A DNA stretch of 64,000 bases from Bacteroidota bacterium (GTDB lineage Bacteria; Bacteroidota; Bacteroidia; NS11-12g; UBA9320): the NCBI GenBank assembly GCA_013359235.1, contig JABWCE010000003.1, positions 116,345 through 180,344 of the forward strand, given 5' to 3'. The notes under the pieces are model-generated. The model made no database searches. It had not been told where the DNA came from and worked only from the letters and a program-made list of their open reading frames with translations. Numbering within the stretch: position 1 is the first letter of the stretch; every line of letters begins with the position of its first letter. Of the stretch, positions 43,804 to 51,889 are shown piece by piece. The position numbers and the translations under genes were made by a program.

Positions 43804-44430
43804 TTATTTGTTCATTTTTATTTTACCATGATCAATAATTAAATCACCTGTTTCGTTCATTTTTCTTATTACTCTAATTACTGTTTCAACTCTCAAACCA
43901 GTCATGTTTGCTATTTGCTGCCTTGTTAAATCAACTTGAAAAGTAGAATCTTTTTCGCCAAATTTACTTTTTAGATAATTCAGTAAAGTTAAAACCCTTT
44001 TTTCAGGATTTTCAAAAGCAATGGTTTTTAAAAGTAAAAACTTAAACCTTAAATGTTCAGTTAAAATTTTATTAAACTTAAACATAATTTCAGGATTTTC
44101 TTTAATTAGCTGTATAAAAAGTTGTCGTGGCAATCTTAAAATCACAGATTTTTCGAGTGCAACTGCATCAGCCGAGTATGAATCATTATCAAACAATGGC
44201 AATTCACCAAAACTTTCATTTGGCAATATCAGCTTATGAATAAATTCTTTACCATCATCATTAATATTTAACCATGAAACTTTGCCCTCGGAAAGCTGAA
44301 AATAGTAATAACACTTCTGGCCTTCGGCAAAAATATGTTCTTTGGCTTCATACGTTTTGTAGGTGGCACCCCAAGCAAGTAAAATGTTTGTATCAATCAA
44401 TTTTTCATGCAAAATTAATTTATTGAACAT
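43804..44430 (-). CDS. Crp/Fnr-family transcriptional regulator
   Basis: A 208-residue regulator: N-terminal cyclic-nucleotide-binding-like beta-roll (HIFAEGQKCYYYFQLSEGKVSWL, GESFGELPLFDNDSYSADAVA), a dimerisation helix, and a C-terminal winged HTH (VDLTRQQIANMTGLRVETVIRVIRKMNETGDL). No Fnr-type N-terminal cysteine cluster is present; the only cysteine near the sensor domain is in QKCYYYF. It therefore resembles DNR/NnrR-type NO- or redox-responsive regulators more than Fnr. It is divergent from the nos operon, and two palindromes with CRP geometry lie 11-49 nt upstream of its own ATG. Confidence 0.9.
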   Translation of the reverse strand: MFNKLILHEKLIDTNILLAWGATYKTYEAKEHIFAEGQKCYYYFQLSEGKVSWLNINDDGKEFIHKLILPNESFGELPLFDNDSYSADAVALEKSVILRLPRQLFIQLIKENPEIMFKFNKILTEHLRFKFLLLKTIAFENPEKRVLTLLNYLKSKFGEKDSTFQVDLTRQQIANMTGLRVETVIRVIRKMNETGDLIIDHGKIKMNK

Positions 44431-44440
44431 AGCTTCGAAA

Positions 44441-44456
44441 TATGAGAAAAATCATA
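44441..44456. promoter_or_regulatory. CRP/FNR-type palindromic site 1
   Basis: TATGA-GAAAAA-TCATA: perfect 5-bp half-sites with a 6-bp spacer, the geometry of CRP sites (TGTGA-N6-TCACA). It lies 10 nt upstream of the regulator ATG. Confidence 0.65.
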
Positions 44457-44461
44457 ATTAT

Positions 44462-44479
44462 TTATGAGAATAATCATAA
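44462..44479. promoter_or_regulatory. CRP/FNR-type palindromic site 2
   Basis: TTATGA-GAATAA-TCATAA: perfect 6-bp half-sites with a 6-bp spacer. The centre is 22 bp from site 1 (two helical turns), so two dimers could bind the same DNA face in the divergent regulator/nos intergenic region. Confidence 0.7.
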
Positions 44480-44637
44480 TTTTTGATAAACCAAATTCAA
44501 ATCAAACCGCAAAAGTTAAATTTAATTATTGATTTCGTGTATTTTACGTTTTTTTAAATTTTAAACCAAATATAAAACTTAATCAAAATAATATTTTTTT
44601 ATGTTTCAAATCATGTTCGGGATATTTAAAAAAGCAT

Positions 44638-44645
44638 TAGTTTTG
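44638..44645 (+). promoter_or_regulatory. -7 promoter box of the nos operon
   Basis: TAGTTTTG matches TAnnTTTG, 34 nt before the cytochrome c ATG. No TTTG is seen near -33, consistent with an activator-dependent promoter. The palindromes lie about 160 bp upstream, far for class I/II activation. Confidence 0.45.
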
Positions 44646-44679
44646 TGCCATAATTCAATTCAAAAATTTTAGACGAAAA

Positions 44680-45162
44680 ATGAAAAGTATAAAAAAAGTA
44701 TTTTATGTAGCATTAATGAGTTTTATTGTGGTATCGTGTGGTAGCAATTCACAGAAAACAACAGACAGTACATCTAATCAGGATGAAAAAGAAGTAAGCA
44801 ATGATCCACCAAGTTATGACCCAAAAAGAGGTACGGGAAAATTTACAAAAGTTGAAGTTGGGGAAAAACTTGATGAGAAAATGGCAACTGAAGGAAAAAA
44901 ATCCTATGATGTAAAATGTTCTTCTTGTCATAAGCTTACCGACGAAAAACTTGTTGGACCAGGTTGGAAAGGCGTTAGCCAAAAACGCACACCTGAATGG
45001 ATCATGAATTTCATAACAAATACAGATGAAATGCTGAACAAAGATCCTGAAGCACAAGCTCAACTTGAGATTTGCCTTGTACGTATGCCAAACCAAAATT
45101 TGGGAGATGACGAAGCAAGACATTTGCTTGAGTTTATGAGGCAAAATGATGGAGTAAAATAG
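44680..45162 (+). CDS. c-type cytochrome lipoprotein, probable electron donor to NosZ
   Basis: A 160-residue monoheme cytochrome c. It has a lipobox with Cys20 (MSFIVVSC), a 40-residue Asp/Ser/Thr-rich linker, the heme-binding motif C80-SSC-H84, LVGPGWKGVSQKR, and axial Met136 in VRMPNQNLGDDEARHLLEFM. It is membrane-anchored on the periplasmic side. As the first gene of the nos operon, 32 nt before nosZ, it is the likely carrier from the quinol pool/bc complex to NosZ, as cytochrome c genes often accompany clade II nosZ. Confidence 0.92.
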   Translation: MKSIKKVFYVALMSFIVVSCGSNSQKTTDSTSNQDEKEVSNDPPSYDPKRGTGKFTKVEVGEKLDEKMATEGKKSYDVKCSSCHKLTDEKLVGPGWKGVSQKRTPEWIMNFITNTDEMLNKDPEAQAQLEICLVRMPNQNLGDDEARHLLEFMRQNDGVK

Positions 45163-45194
45163 CCACAAAAAAAATCCATAATACAATATATAAT

Positions 45195-47180
45195 ATGAAA
45201 AAGTTTAATTTATTATTAATTACAATTTCTGTACTTACAACAATTGGTTTGTTTTCGTGCAAACCTAAAAATGCTGGTAATGCCGTATCGGGCGATGCCG
45301 CCGGGAAAACTTATGTTGCACCGGGAAAATACGATGAATTTTACAATTTTGTCAGTGGAGGTTTTAGCGGGCAAATGAGTGTTTATGGTTTGCCTTCTGG
45401 TAGATTGTTCAGAGTAATACCTGTATTTTCTGTAGATCCTGAAAAAGGCTATGGTTACAGCGAAGAAACCAAACCAATGCTAAATACTTCTCATGGGTTT
45501 GTTCCTTGGGACGATTTACACCATGTTCAAATGTCGAAAACCGAAGGTGACTACGATGGAAGATGGGCATTTGGTAATGCAAATAATACTCCAAGAATTG
45601 CACGTATTGACCTTAAAACATTTAGAACAGATGAAATTATTGAACTTCCAAATAGCGGAGGAAACCATTCTTCGCCATTCATAACCGAAAATACAGAATA
45701 TGTTGTTGCAGGAACTCGTTTTAGCGTACCAACTGACGATGCAAATGGAGATGTTCCAATTAATACATATAAACAAAATTTTAAAGGCACATTAAGTTTT
45801 GTGAGTGTAGGTAAAGAAGACGGAAAGATGCAGATTGCATTTCAAATAGTTTGCCCAGGTGTTGATTTTGACTTGAGCCGTGCAGGTAAAGGAAAATCTC
45901 ATGGTTGGTTTTTCTTCTCATGTTACAATTCAGAACAAGCCAACTCATTGTTAGAAGTAAATGCTTCGCAACGCGACAAAGATTATATACTTGCCGTAAA
46001 CTGGAAAAAAGCAGAAGAATACATAAAAGCCGGCAAAGGCAGAAAACAAAGTGTAAAGTATGCACACAACACATATAATGATGCAACTCACACAGCAACT
46101 TCAGAAATATTAAATGAAGTAACTGTAATAGATTCTAAAGATTTTAATGATATTTGTTATTTAATACCTTGTCCAAAATCACCACACGGCTGCGATGTTG
46201 ACCCAACAGGAGAATACATTGTAGGAAGTGGAAAACTCGCTGCTCTTATCCCTGTATTTAGCTTTGATAAAATTCAATCAGCAATTGCCTCAAAATCATT
46301 TGATGGAGATTATGAAGGAATTCCTGTAATTAAATATGAATCTGCTTTGTATGGCGAAGTTAAAAAACCAGGTTTAGGACCATTACACACTGAATTTGAC
46401 AACGAAGGAAATGCATATACCTCATTCTTCGTTTCATCAGAAGTTGTAAAATGGAATATTAAAGATTTGAAAGTGGTTGACAGAGTTCCAACATATTATT
46501 CAGTTGGACATCTTTGCGTATCACATGGCGATACAAAAAATCCAAAGAAAAAATACCTTGTAGCTTACAACAAAATTACAAAAGACAGATACTTACCTAC
46601 AGGACCCGAACTTGCACAAAGTGCACAACTTTTTGATATAAGTGGCGACAAAATGCAAATGATTCTCGATTTTCCTACTATAGGCGAGCCACATTATGCT
46701 CAAATAATTTCTGCTGATTTAGTAAAAAATGTAAGTACAAAAATTTATAAAATTGAAGAAAACAATCATCCATACGTAGCAAAAGGTGAAAAAGAAACAA
46801 AAGTTGCACGCGAAGGCAATAAAGTTCATGTTTATATGACTGCTATTCGTTCACATTTAACACCTGATAATATTGAAGGGATAAAAGTTGGAGATGAAGT
46901 ATATTTCCATGTAACAAATCTTGAACAAGATTGGGATGTACCTCATGGTTTTGCAATTAAAGGGGCTTCGAATGCCGAATTGCTAATTATGCCAGGAGAA
47001 ACATCAACTTTGAAATGGAACCCAACCAAAGTTGGTATTTTCCCAATGTATTGTACTGATTTTTGTAGTGCTCTACATCAAGAAATGCAAGGATATATAA
47101 GAGTTTCGCCTGCAGGTAGCAATGTGCCACTAACTGGTACAACCGGAGCAACTGCCCCAGCCGCACCTGAAAGCAAATAA
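45195..47180 (+). CDS. nosZ: nitrous oxide reductase, Sec-type (clade II)
   Basis: Reduces N2O to N2 in the periplasm. The 661 residues begin with a lipoprotein-type Sec signal (Cys22 in IGLFSC) rather than a twin-arginine signal, the hallmark of clade II. The beta-propeller holds CuZ histidines in DDLHHVQMSK, GGNHSSPF, SPHGCDVDP, GPLHTEFD, VGHLCVSHGD and GEPHYAQI. The C-terminal cupredoxin domain has the CuA motif CTDFCSALHQEM (about 620-631) with an upstream His in DVPHGFAI. The Ala/Pro/Thr-rich tail after the CuA domain is unusual but short. A strong hairpin follows the stop. Confidence 0.97.
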   Translation: MKKFNLLLITISVLTTIGLFSCKPKNAGNAVSGDAAGKTYVAPGKYDEFYNFVSGGFSGQMSVYGLPSGRLFRVIPVFSVDPEKGYGYSEETKPMLNTSHGFVPWDDLHHVQMSKTEGDYDGRWAFGNANNTPRIARIDLKTFRTDEIIELPNSGGNHSSPFITENTEYVVAGTRFSVPTDDANGDVPINTYKQNFKGTLSFVSVGKEDGKMQIAFQIVCPGVDFDLSRAGKGKSHGWFFFSCYNSEQANSLLEVNASQRDKDYILAVNWKKAEEYIKAGKGRKQSVKYAHNTYNDATHTATSEILNEVTVIDSKDFNDICYLIPCPKSPHGCDVDPTGEYIVGSGKLAALIPVFSFDKIQSAIASKSFDGDYEGIPVIKYESALYGEVKKPGLGPLHTEFDNEGNAYTSFFVSSEVVKWNIKDLKVVDRVPTYYSVGHLCVSHGDTKNPKKKYLVAYNKITKDRYLPTGPELAQSAQLFDISGDKMQMILDFPTIGEPHYAQIISADLVKNVSTKIYKIEENNHPYVAKGEKETKVAREGNKVHVYMTAIRSHLTPDNIEGIKVGDEVYFHVTNLEQDWDVPHGFAIKGASNAELLIMPGETSTLKWNPTKVGIFPMYCTDFCSALHQEMQGYIRVSPAGSNVPLTGTTGATAPAAPESK

Positions 47181-47194
47181 ATTTTAAAACTAAT

Positions 47195-47240
47195 AAGGGT
47201 GAGTTGATGTTATTTATATAATTTCAACTTACCCTTTTTT
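47195..47240 (+). terminator. hairpin terminator/attenuator between nosZ and the nos assembly genes
   Basis: AAGGGTGAGTTGA (47195-47207) pairs with TCAACTTACCCTT (47224-47236), 13 bp with one G-U, around a 16-nt loop, followed by T-rich sequence to 47240. It lies 14 nt after the nosZ stop. As no promoter is evident before the next gene, partial read-through is the likely design, giving more nosZ than assembly-gene mRNA. Confidence 0.8.
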
Positions 47241-47272
47241 ATTAACTATTAAATATTAAATCAAAAAAAAAA

Positions 47273-47866
47273 ATGAAAAGTACACCAATAAAAAACTGGG
47301 TTAGAATAGCATTGATAGTATGTGGCATTTCGCTTATTGCAGTTCAATATTTTCCAATGTGGTCAATAAGCCTTGATGCGCCACAATATCCCGAAGGTTT
47401 AATTTTATTAATATATGCAAATAAAATTGGGGGAAACGTTGATATAATTAATGGTTTAAATCATTACATAGGTATGAAAACACTACATACCGAAGATTTT
47501 TTTGAATTTACAATTTTACCATACATAATTTGGTTTTTTACGGCAGCATTTATCATTACAGGCATTTTAAAAAGTAGAAAAATACTTTATAGTTTGTTTA
47601 TCTTATTTGTATCATTCGGCATAATAGCAATGTACGATTTCTGGAGATGGGAATACAACTATGGGCACAATTTAGACCCCAATGCAGCTATAATAGTACC
47701 CGGTATGGCTTATCAGCCACCACTTATAGGATTTAAGCAGTTGTTAAATTTTGGAGCATATTCATTTCCCGATGTTGGAGGTTGGATTTTTGTAGGTGCA
47801 GGTGCAATTTGTTTGATTTGTGTTATTTATGAATACAGAATAAGCAAAAATTCTAAAATAAAATGA
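47273..47866 (+). CDS. nos-operon multipass membrane protein of unknown function
   Basis: A 197-residue membrane protein with about four helices (IALIVCGISLIAVQYFPMW, TILPYIIWFFTAAFIITGIL, ILYSLFILFVSFGIIAMYDF, WIFVGAGAICLICVIYEY) and conserved-looking periplasmic segments such as INGLNHYIGM and FWRWEYNYGHNLDPNA. It lies between nosZ and nosL and overlaps the nosL ATG by four bases. Clade II clusters often carry an extra membrane gene in this position (called nosB in some organisms); equivalence is not established. Copper supply or electron transfer to NosZ is possible. Confidence 0.7.
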   Translation: MKSTPIKNWVRIALIVCGISLIAVQYFPMWSISLDAPQYPEGLILLIYANKIGGNVDIINGLNHYIGMKTLHTEDFFEFTILPYIIWFFTAAFIITGILKSRKILYSLFILFVSFGIIAMYDFWRWEYNYGHNLDPNAAIIVPGMAYQPPLIGFKQLLNFGAYSFPDVGGWIFVGAGAICLICVIYEYRISKNSKIK

Positions 47867-48309
47867 GAAAATTAACAGCTATTACACTACTAACGGTTTT
47901 ATTTTTCTTATCAGCCTGCAACAATAAACCGGAACCAATAAAATATGGAAAAGACAATTGCCATTACTGCAAAATGACAATAACAGACACACGATATGGT
48001 GCAGAGATAGTAACCAACAAAGGAAAAATTTATAAGTTTGACGAAATAAGTTGTTTACTCAACTTTATTAATGAAGAAGAAATTGAAGATGCAAAAATTA
48101 AAGGAATTTATATTTCTGATTTTTGTGGCAACAATTTGTTGATAGATAAAAACCAAGCGTTTTTTATGCAAAGTGATTCACTCAAAAGTCCTATGGGAGG
48201 CAATATTGCTAGCTTTTCAAACAATGACAGCTCAAAAATTTATTCAGAAAAAATGTCGGGTAAAATTTTTTCTTGGAGCGAAGTTGTAAAATATTCGCTT
48301 GAAGAATGA
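47863..48309 (+). CDS. nosL: NosL copper-chaperone lipoprotein
   Basis: Outer- or inner-membrane-anchored lipoprotein that delivers Cu(I) for NosZ metal-site assembly. It has 148 residues, lipobox Cys19 (FFLSAC), the conserved metal motif C33-HYC-K-M38 (DNCHYCKMTI), GAEIVTNKGKIYKFDEISCLLNF, and MQSDSLKSPMGGNIASF near the C-terminus, all typical of NosL. It overlaps both neighbours by ATGA-type four-base overlaps, so translation is coupled from the membrane protein through nosD. Confidence 0.95.
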   Translation: MRKLTAITLLTVLFFLSACNNKPEPIKYGKDNCHYCKMTITDTRYGAEIVTNKGKIYKFDEISCLLNFINEEEIEDAKIKGIYISDFCGNNLLIDKNQAFFMQSDSLKSPMGGNIASFSNNDSSKIYSEKMSGKIFSWSEVVKYSLEE

Positions 48310-49553
48310 AACCGATTATTATAAGGTTAATTTTTTTCTCAATTTTATTTTCCAAAAGTTTTACGGTTTTTTCAAAAACAATTTATGCCGGAAAAAACCA
48401 AAAAATTAAGAGTATTAATCAGGCTATAAGCATTGCTACGGCTTACGATTCAATAATTATAACAGAAGGTAAGTATTTTGAAAAAAATATTATTATAAAC
48501 AAACCATTAGTATTAATTGGCAAAAACTTTCCGCTGCTTGACGGTGAAAAGAAGTATGAAATTGTATCAATTAAATCAAATGAAGTAATTTTCACAGGTT
48601 TTAAGTTGCAAAACTCCGGCAAAGCTACAATGACCGACCCCGCAGCAATAAAGGTTTACAACTCCAAAAAAGTTATAATATCGGGAAATATTATTTTAAA
48701 TTCTTATTTTGGAATTTACATACAATACGGAATAGATTGTAAGATAAAAGACAATAAAATTATAGCACATGGCACCGATGAACAACAAATAGGAAATGCT
48801 ATACATTGCTGGAAAAGTGATAGCCTTATTATATCGGGAAATTATACAAAAGGGCATCGAGATGGCATATATTTTGAATTTGTAACAAACTCGGTAATAT
48901 GGCGAAATATTTCAAAGAAAAACGTAAGATATGGATTACATTTTATGTTTTCGCACAATGATTCGTATATTTCAAATGTATTCGAAAATAATGGTGCCGG
49001 AGTAGCAGTAATGTTTACAAACAATGTTAAAATGTACAACAATTTTTTTATATACAACTGGGGCGATGCCGCTTATGGTATTTTATTAAAAGAAATTTCA
49101 GATTCGTACATTGTTGGCAATCATTTCAGTTCAAACACAGTTGGTATATATTTGGAAGGAGTAAGCCGTTCTGTTATCGAAAAAAATATTTTTGAAAAAA
49201 ACGGCTGGGCTTTAAAAATTCAGGCAAGTTGTATGGAAGCAAACATAAATTTTAATAACTTTATAGGAAACACCTTTGATGTAGGGACAAACGGCACACT
49301 TGTGATGAATAATTTTAACTCAAACTACTGGGACAAATACGAAGGGTACGACCTAAACCGAAACGGTATTGGCGATGTTCCCTACCGCCCCATAAGTTTG
49401 TTTTCGATGATTATTGAAAAAAACCAACCTGCACTTATACTTTTTAGGAGTATAATGGTAACATTGCTCGATAAATCAGAAAAGCTTATTCCTTCACTTA
49501 CCCCTGAAAATCTTAAAGACGAAAAACCATTAACACGAAAAATCAATTTATGA
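48306..49553 (+). CDS. nosD: NosD periplasmic maturation protein
   Basis: Periplasmic partner of the NosFY ABC transporter, required for CuZ assembly. The 415 residues start with a signal peptide (IIRLIFFSILFSKSFTVFS) and then form a right-handed parallel beta-helix of PbH1/CASH repeats (NSYFGIYIQYGIDCKIKDNKI, NTVGIYLEGVSRSVIEKNIF), ending with the NosD-type WDKYEGYDLNRNGIGDVPYRP block. It overlaps nosL and nosF by four bases each. Confidence 0.95.
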   Translation: MKPIIIRLIFFSILFSKSFTVFSKTIYAGKNQKIKSINQAISIATAYDSIIITEGKYFEKNIIINKPLVLIGKNFPLLDGEKKYEIVSIKSNEVIFTGFKLQNSGKATMTDPAAIKVYNSKKVIISGNIILNSYFGIYIQYGIDCKIKDNKIIAHGTDEQQIGNAIHCWKSDSLIISGNYTKGHRDGIYFEFVTNSVIWRNISKKNVRYGLHFMFSHNDSYISNVFENNGAGVAVMFTNNVKMYNNFFIYNWGDAAYGILLKEISDSYIVGNHFSSNTVGIYLEGVSRSVIEKNIFEKNGWALKIQASCMEANINFNNFIGNTFDVGTNGTLVMNNFNSNYWDKYEGYDLNRNGIGDVPYRPISLFSMIIEKNQPALILFRSIMVTLLDKSEKLIPSLTPENLKDEKPLTRKINL

Positions 49554-50269
49554 TTTCAATAACAGATTTATCAAAAAAATACGGCAAGCTTAAAGTACTT
49601 GACAATATTAATCTTGAATTTGTTAAAGGAGATAGTATTGCACTGATTGGACCAAATGGCAGTGGTAAAACTACATTAATCAAATGTATTTTGGGTATGG
49701 TAATTCCGCAAAAGGGAAATATTATTTTTGATAAAAAAAATATTGTAAACAGTTGGAAATACAGGTCAAACATAGGCTATATGCCTCAAATTGGCAGATA
49801 CCCTGATAATATGACGATAGGACATGTAATAAACATGATGAAAGATATAAGAAAATCGGAAACAAAAGAATTTGACCAGGAACTTATTCAACAATATAAA
49901 CTTGAAACAATGTTTGACAAGCGAATGAGCACACTTTCAGGAGGAACAAGGCAAAAAGTGAGTGCATCGCTGGCTTTTCTTTTTAATTCAGAAGTATTGA
50001 TACTCGATGAACCAACCGCAGGTTTAGACCCTGTATCTTCAGAAATATTGAAAAATAAAATTATCAAAGAAAGAAATAAAGGAAAATTGATTTTAATTAC
50101 ATCTCACATACTTAGCGAATTAGATGAAATAATAAACAAAGTTATATATCTACAAGATGGCAAATTGAAATTTAACAAAAGTATAGACGAAATTAAAAAT
50201 CATACGGGCGAAGGCAAACTTTCAAAAGCTATTGCCAATTTAATTTTAAACAACAATTTCGATGAATAA
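49550..50269 (+). CDS. nosF: NosF ABC transporter ATPase
   Basis: Cytoplasmic ATPase that powers the NosDFY complex. It has 239 residues with Walker A GPNGSGKTT (34-42), Q-loop YMPQIGRYP, signature LSGGTRQKVSASLAF, Walker B VLILDEPTAGLDP and the switch His in ITSHILSELDE. It overlaps nosD by four bases and nosY by eight. Confidence 0.95.
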   Translation: MISITDLSKKYGKLKVLDNINLEFVKGDSIALIGPNGSGKTTLIKCILGMVIPQKGNIIFDKKNIVNSWKYRSNIGYMPQIGRYPDNMTIGHVINMMKDIRKSETKEFDQELIQQYKLETMFDKRMSTLSGGTRQKVSASLAFLFNSEVLILDEPTAGLDPVSSEILKNKIIKERNKGKLILITSHILSELDEIINKVIYLQDGKLKFNKSIDEIKNHTGEGKLSKAIANLILNNNFDE

Positions 50270-51029
50270 AATTTTAAAATATGTAATTTTAGATATAGTA
50301 CGAAACAAAATTGTACTTAGTTATATTGCTTTTTTATTCATAATTACATTTGGAGTTTTTAACCTTGAAGATAATCAATCCAAAGGTTTACTAAGCACAT
50401 TAAATCTTGTATTGTTTATAGTTCCGCTTGTTTCTATTATTTTCTCTACAGTTTACATTTACAACAGTTCAGAGTTTATCGAACTTTTGCTTAGCCAACC
50501 CTTAAAGCGAAAAACAATTTGGTTAAGCTTGTTTTATGGACTTTCAATTTCACTTATAATAGCTTTTGTAATAGGAACAGGCATTCCAATATTAATATTT
50601 TTTCCTGATTTTACAGGTATAATGATGATAATAGTTGGTGTTTTTTTATCATTAATTTTTGTTTCTATTTCATTACTTGCCGCTGTTTACACACGTGACA
50701 AAGCTAAAGGAATTGGAATTGCAATATTGCTTTGGCTATATTTTGCTTTGGTTTTTGATGGAATTATTTTATTCCTTACATTTCAACTTGCCGATTACCC
50801 AATTGAAAAACTAATAATGGCAATAAGTTCATTAAACCCAATAGACCTTAGCAGAATAGCAGTATTACTAAGGTTAGACGATTCAGCACTTATGGGTTAT
50901 ACAGGTGCGGTTTTCAAAGAGTTTTTAGGCTCTGTAACAGGCATTGTAATATCTGCTACAATACTTATCTTATGGTTTTTAGTGCCACTGTATTTTTCGT
51001 TAAGAAAATTTAAAAACAAAGATTTATAG
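50262..51029 (+). CDS. nosY: NosY ABC transporter permease
   Basis: Membrane subunit of NosDFY. It has 255 residues with six hydrophobic helices, the ABC-2-type motif FSTVYIYNSSEFIELLLSQPLKRKTIWLS after helix 2, and the NosY signature LAAVYTRDKAKGIGIAILLWLYFAL, followed by SSLNPIDLSRI. It is the last gene of the nos operon; no hairpin terminator is visible, only a T-rich stretch before the next ATG 39 nt later. Confidence 0.94.
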   Translation: MNKILKYVILDIVRNKIVLSYIAFLFIITFGVFNLEDNQSKGLLSTLNLVLFIVPLVSIIFSTVYIYNSSEFIELLLSQPLKRKTIWLSLFYGLSISLIIAFVIGTGIPILIFFPDFTGIMMIIVGVFLSLIFVSISLLAAVYTRDKAKGIGIAILLWLYFALVFDGIILFLTFQLADYPIEKLIMAISSLNPIDLSRIAVLLRLDDSALMGYTGAVFKEFLGSVTGIVISATILILWFLVPLYFSLRKFKNKDL

Positions 51030-51067
51030 TACTTTTTTATTTTATTTTTTTTATTAAACTTTGTTTT

Positions 51068-51736
51068 ATGAAAAATTTATTATTAAAATCATTAATAGTT
51101 ACAACCATTATTTCATGTTGTATTGAACAATCATTTTCACAAACTTTCAAAAAAGGTTCGTTGTATATAAGCCTTACAGAGGGTAGTACAAACGCTACAT
51201 TTACAACAATAAAAAACAATACAAACAGATATAAAAATCAAAATATTATTGACCTTGGCGGAGAAAGAGATCCGCTGATAATTGAATACGGCATTACATC
51301 AAAAACAGGAATAAGTATCACTATGGGAAATGATATTTTTACTATAAATCCTCAAAATCATTATGGCAATACATTTAAAGAAACAGGTGAAACAAAAGTG
51401 AAAACATCAGAATTTACAATAGATTTCAATTATCATCTGTATAATACAAAAAAAATTGATATTTCTACTTTTGTATCTTTAGGTAAATTTTCACTTGAAT
51501 TTAAAGGAACTGAAAGTGATTTTAATTATAAATACATTGCCAATGGAGGAATAATGAGGCTTGGAGGCAGAACAAAATATTATTTCAGCAAAAGAATGGG
51601 CGTAATGGCTATGTTAAGTACTTTTTCGGGAAATTGCTCGCCAATAAATGTAAAAGAAACAAATATTGCAAAGGATTTTAATACAAATCTTACAGGTTTT
51701 TCAACCGAATTTGGCTTGTGTTTCCGCTTCTTTTAA
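51068..51736 (+). CDS. outer-membrane beta-barrel-like protein
   Basis: A 222-residue secreted protein: signal peptide ending near IEQSFSQ, then alternating amphipathic strands with Gly/Tyr/Thr turns (KKGSLYISLTEGST, ITSKTGISITMGNDIF, SEFTIDFNYHLYNT, GRTKYYFSKRMGVMAMLSTF) and a terminal strand GLCFRFF ending in Phe, the C-terminal signature of outer-membrane barrels. No specific family is recognised. It begins 39 nt after nosY on the same strand without an obvious terminator between them, so it might be expressed with the nos operon, but the function is probably unrelated. Confidence 0.7.
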   Translation: MKNLLLKSLIVTTIISCCIEQSFSQTFKKGSLYISLTEGSTNATFTTIKNNTNRYKNQNIIDLGGERDPLIIEYGITSKTGISITMGNDIFTINPQNHYGNTFKETGETKVKTSEFTIDFNYHLYNTKKIDISTFVSLGKFSLEFKGTESDFNYKYIANGGIMRLGGRTKYYFSKRMGVMAMLSTFSGNCSPINVKETNIAKDFNTNLTGFSTEFGLCFRFF

Positions 51737-51889
51737 TTAAATAGTAATCTATATTTTTATGAATTTACACGATTTTTATTTTCTAATTGTCATAAAAATT
51801 TTACATTAAACTAATTAAAATTAAATTATTTAATTATATTTTTGAAGTTGAATAATGAATTTCATTTTTAATAATTAAAAATTTCCAAT

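Noticed and set aside
43804..44430. Fnr-type oxygen sensor with [4Fe-4S] cluster
   Set aside because: The N-terminal cysteine cluster required for such a cluster is absent.
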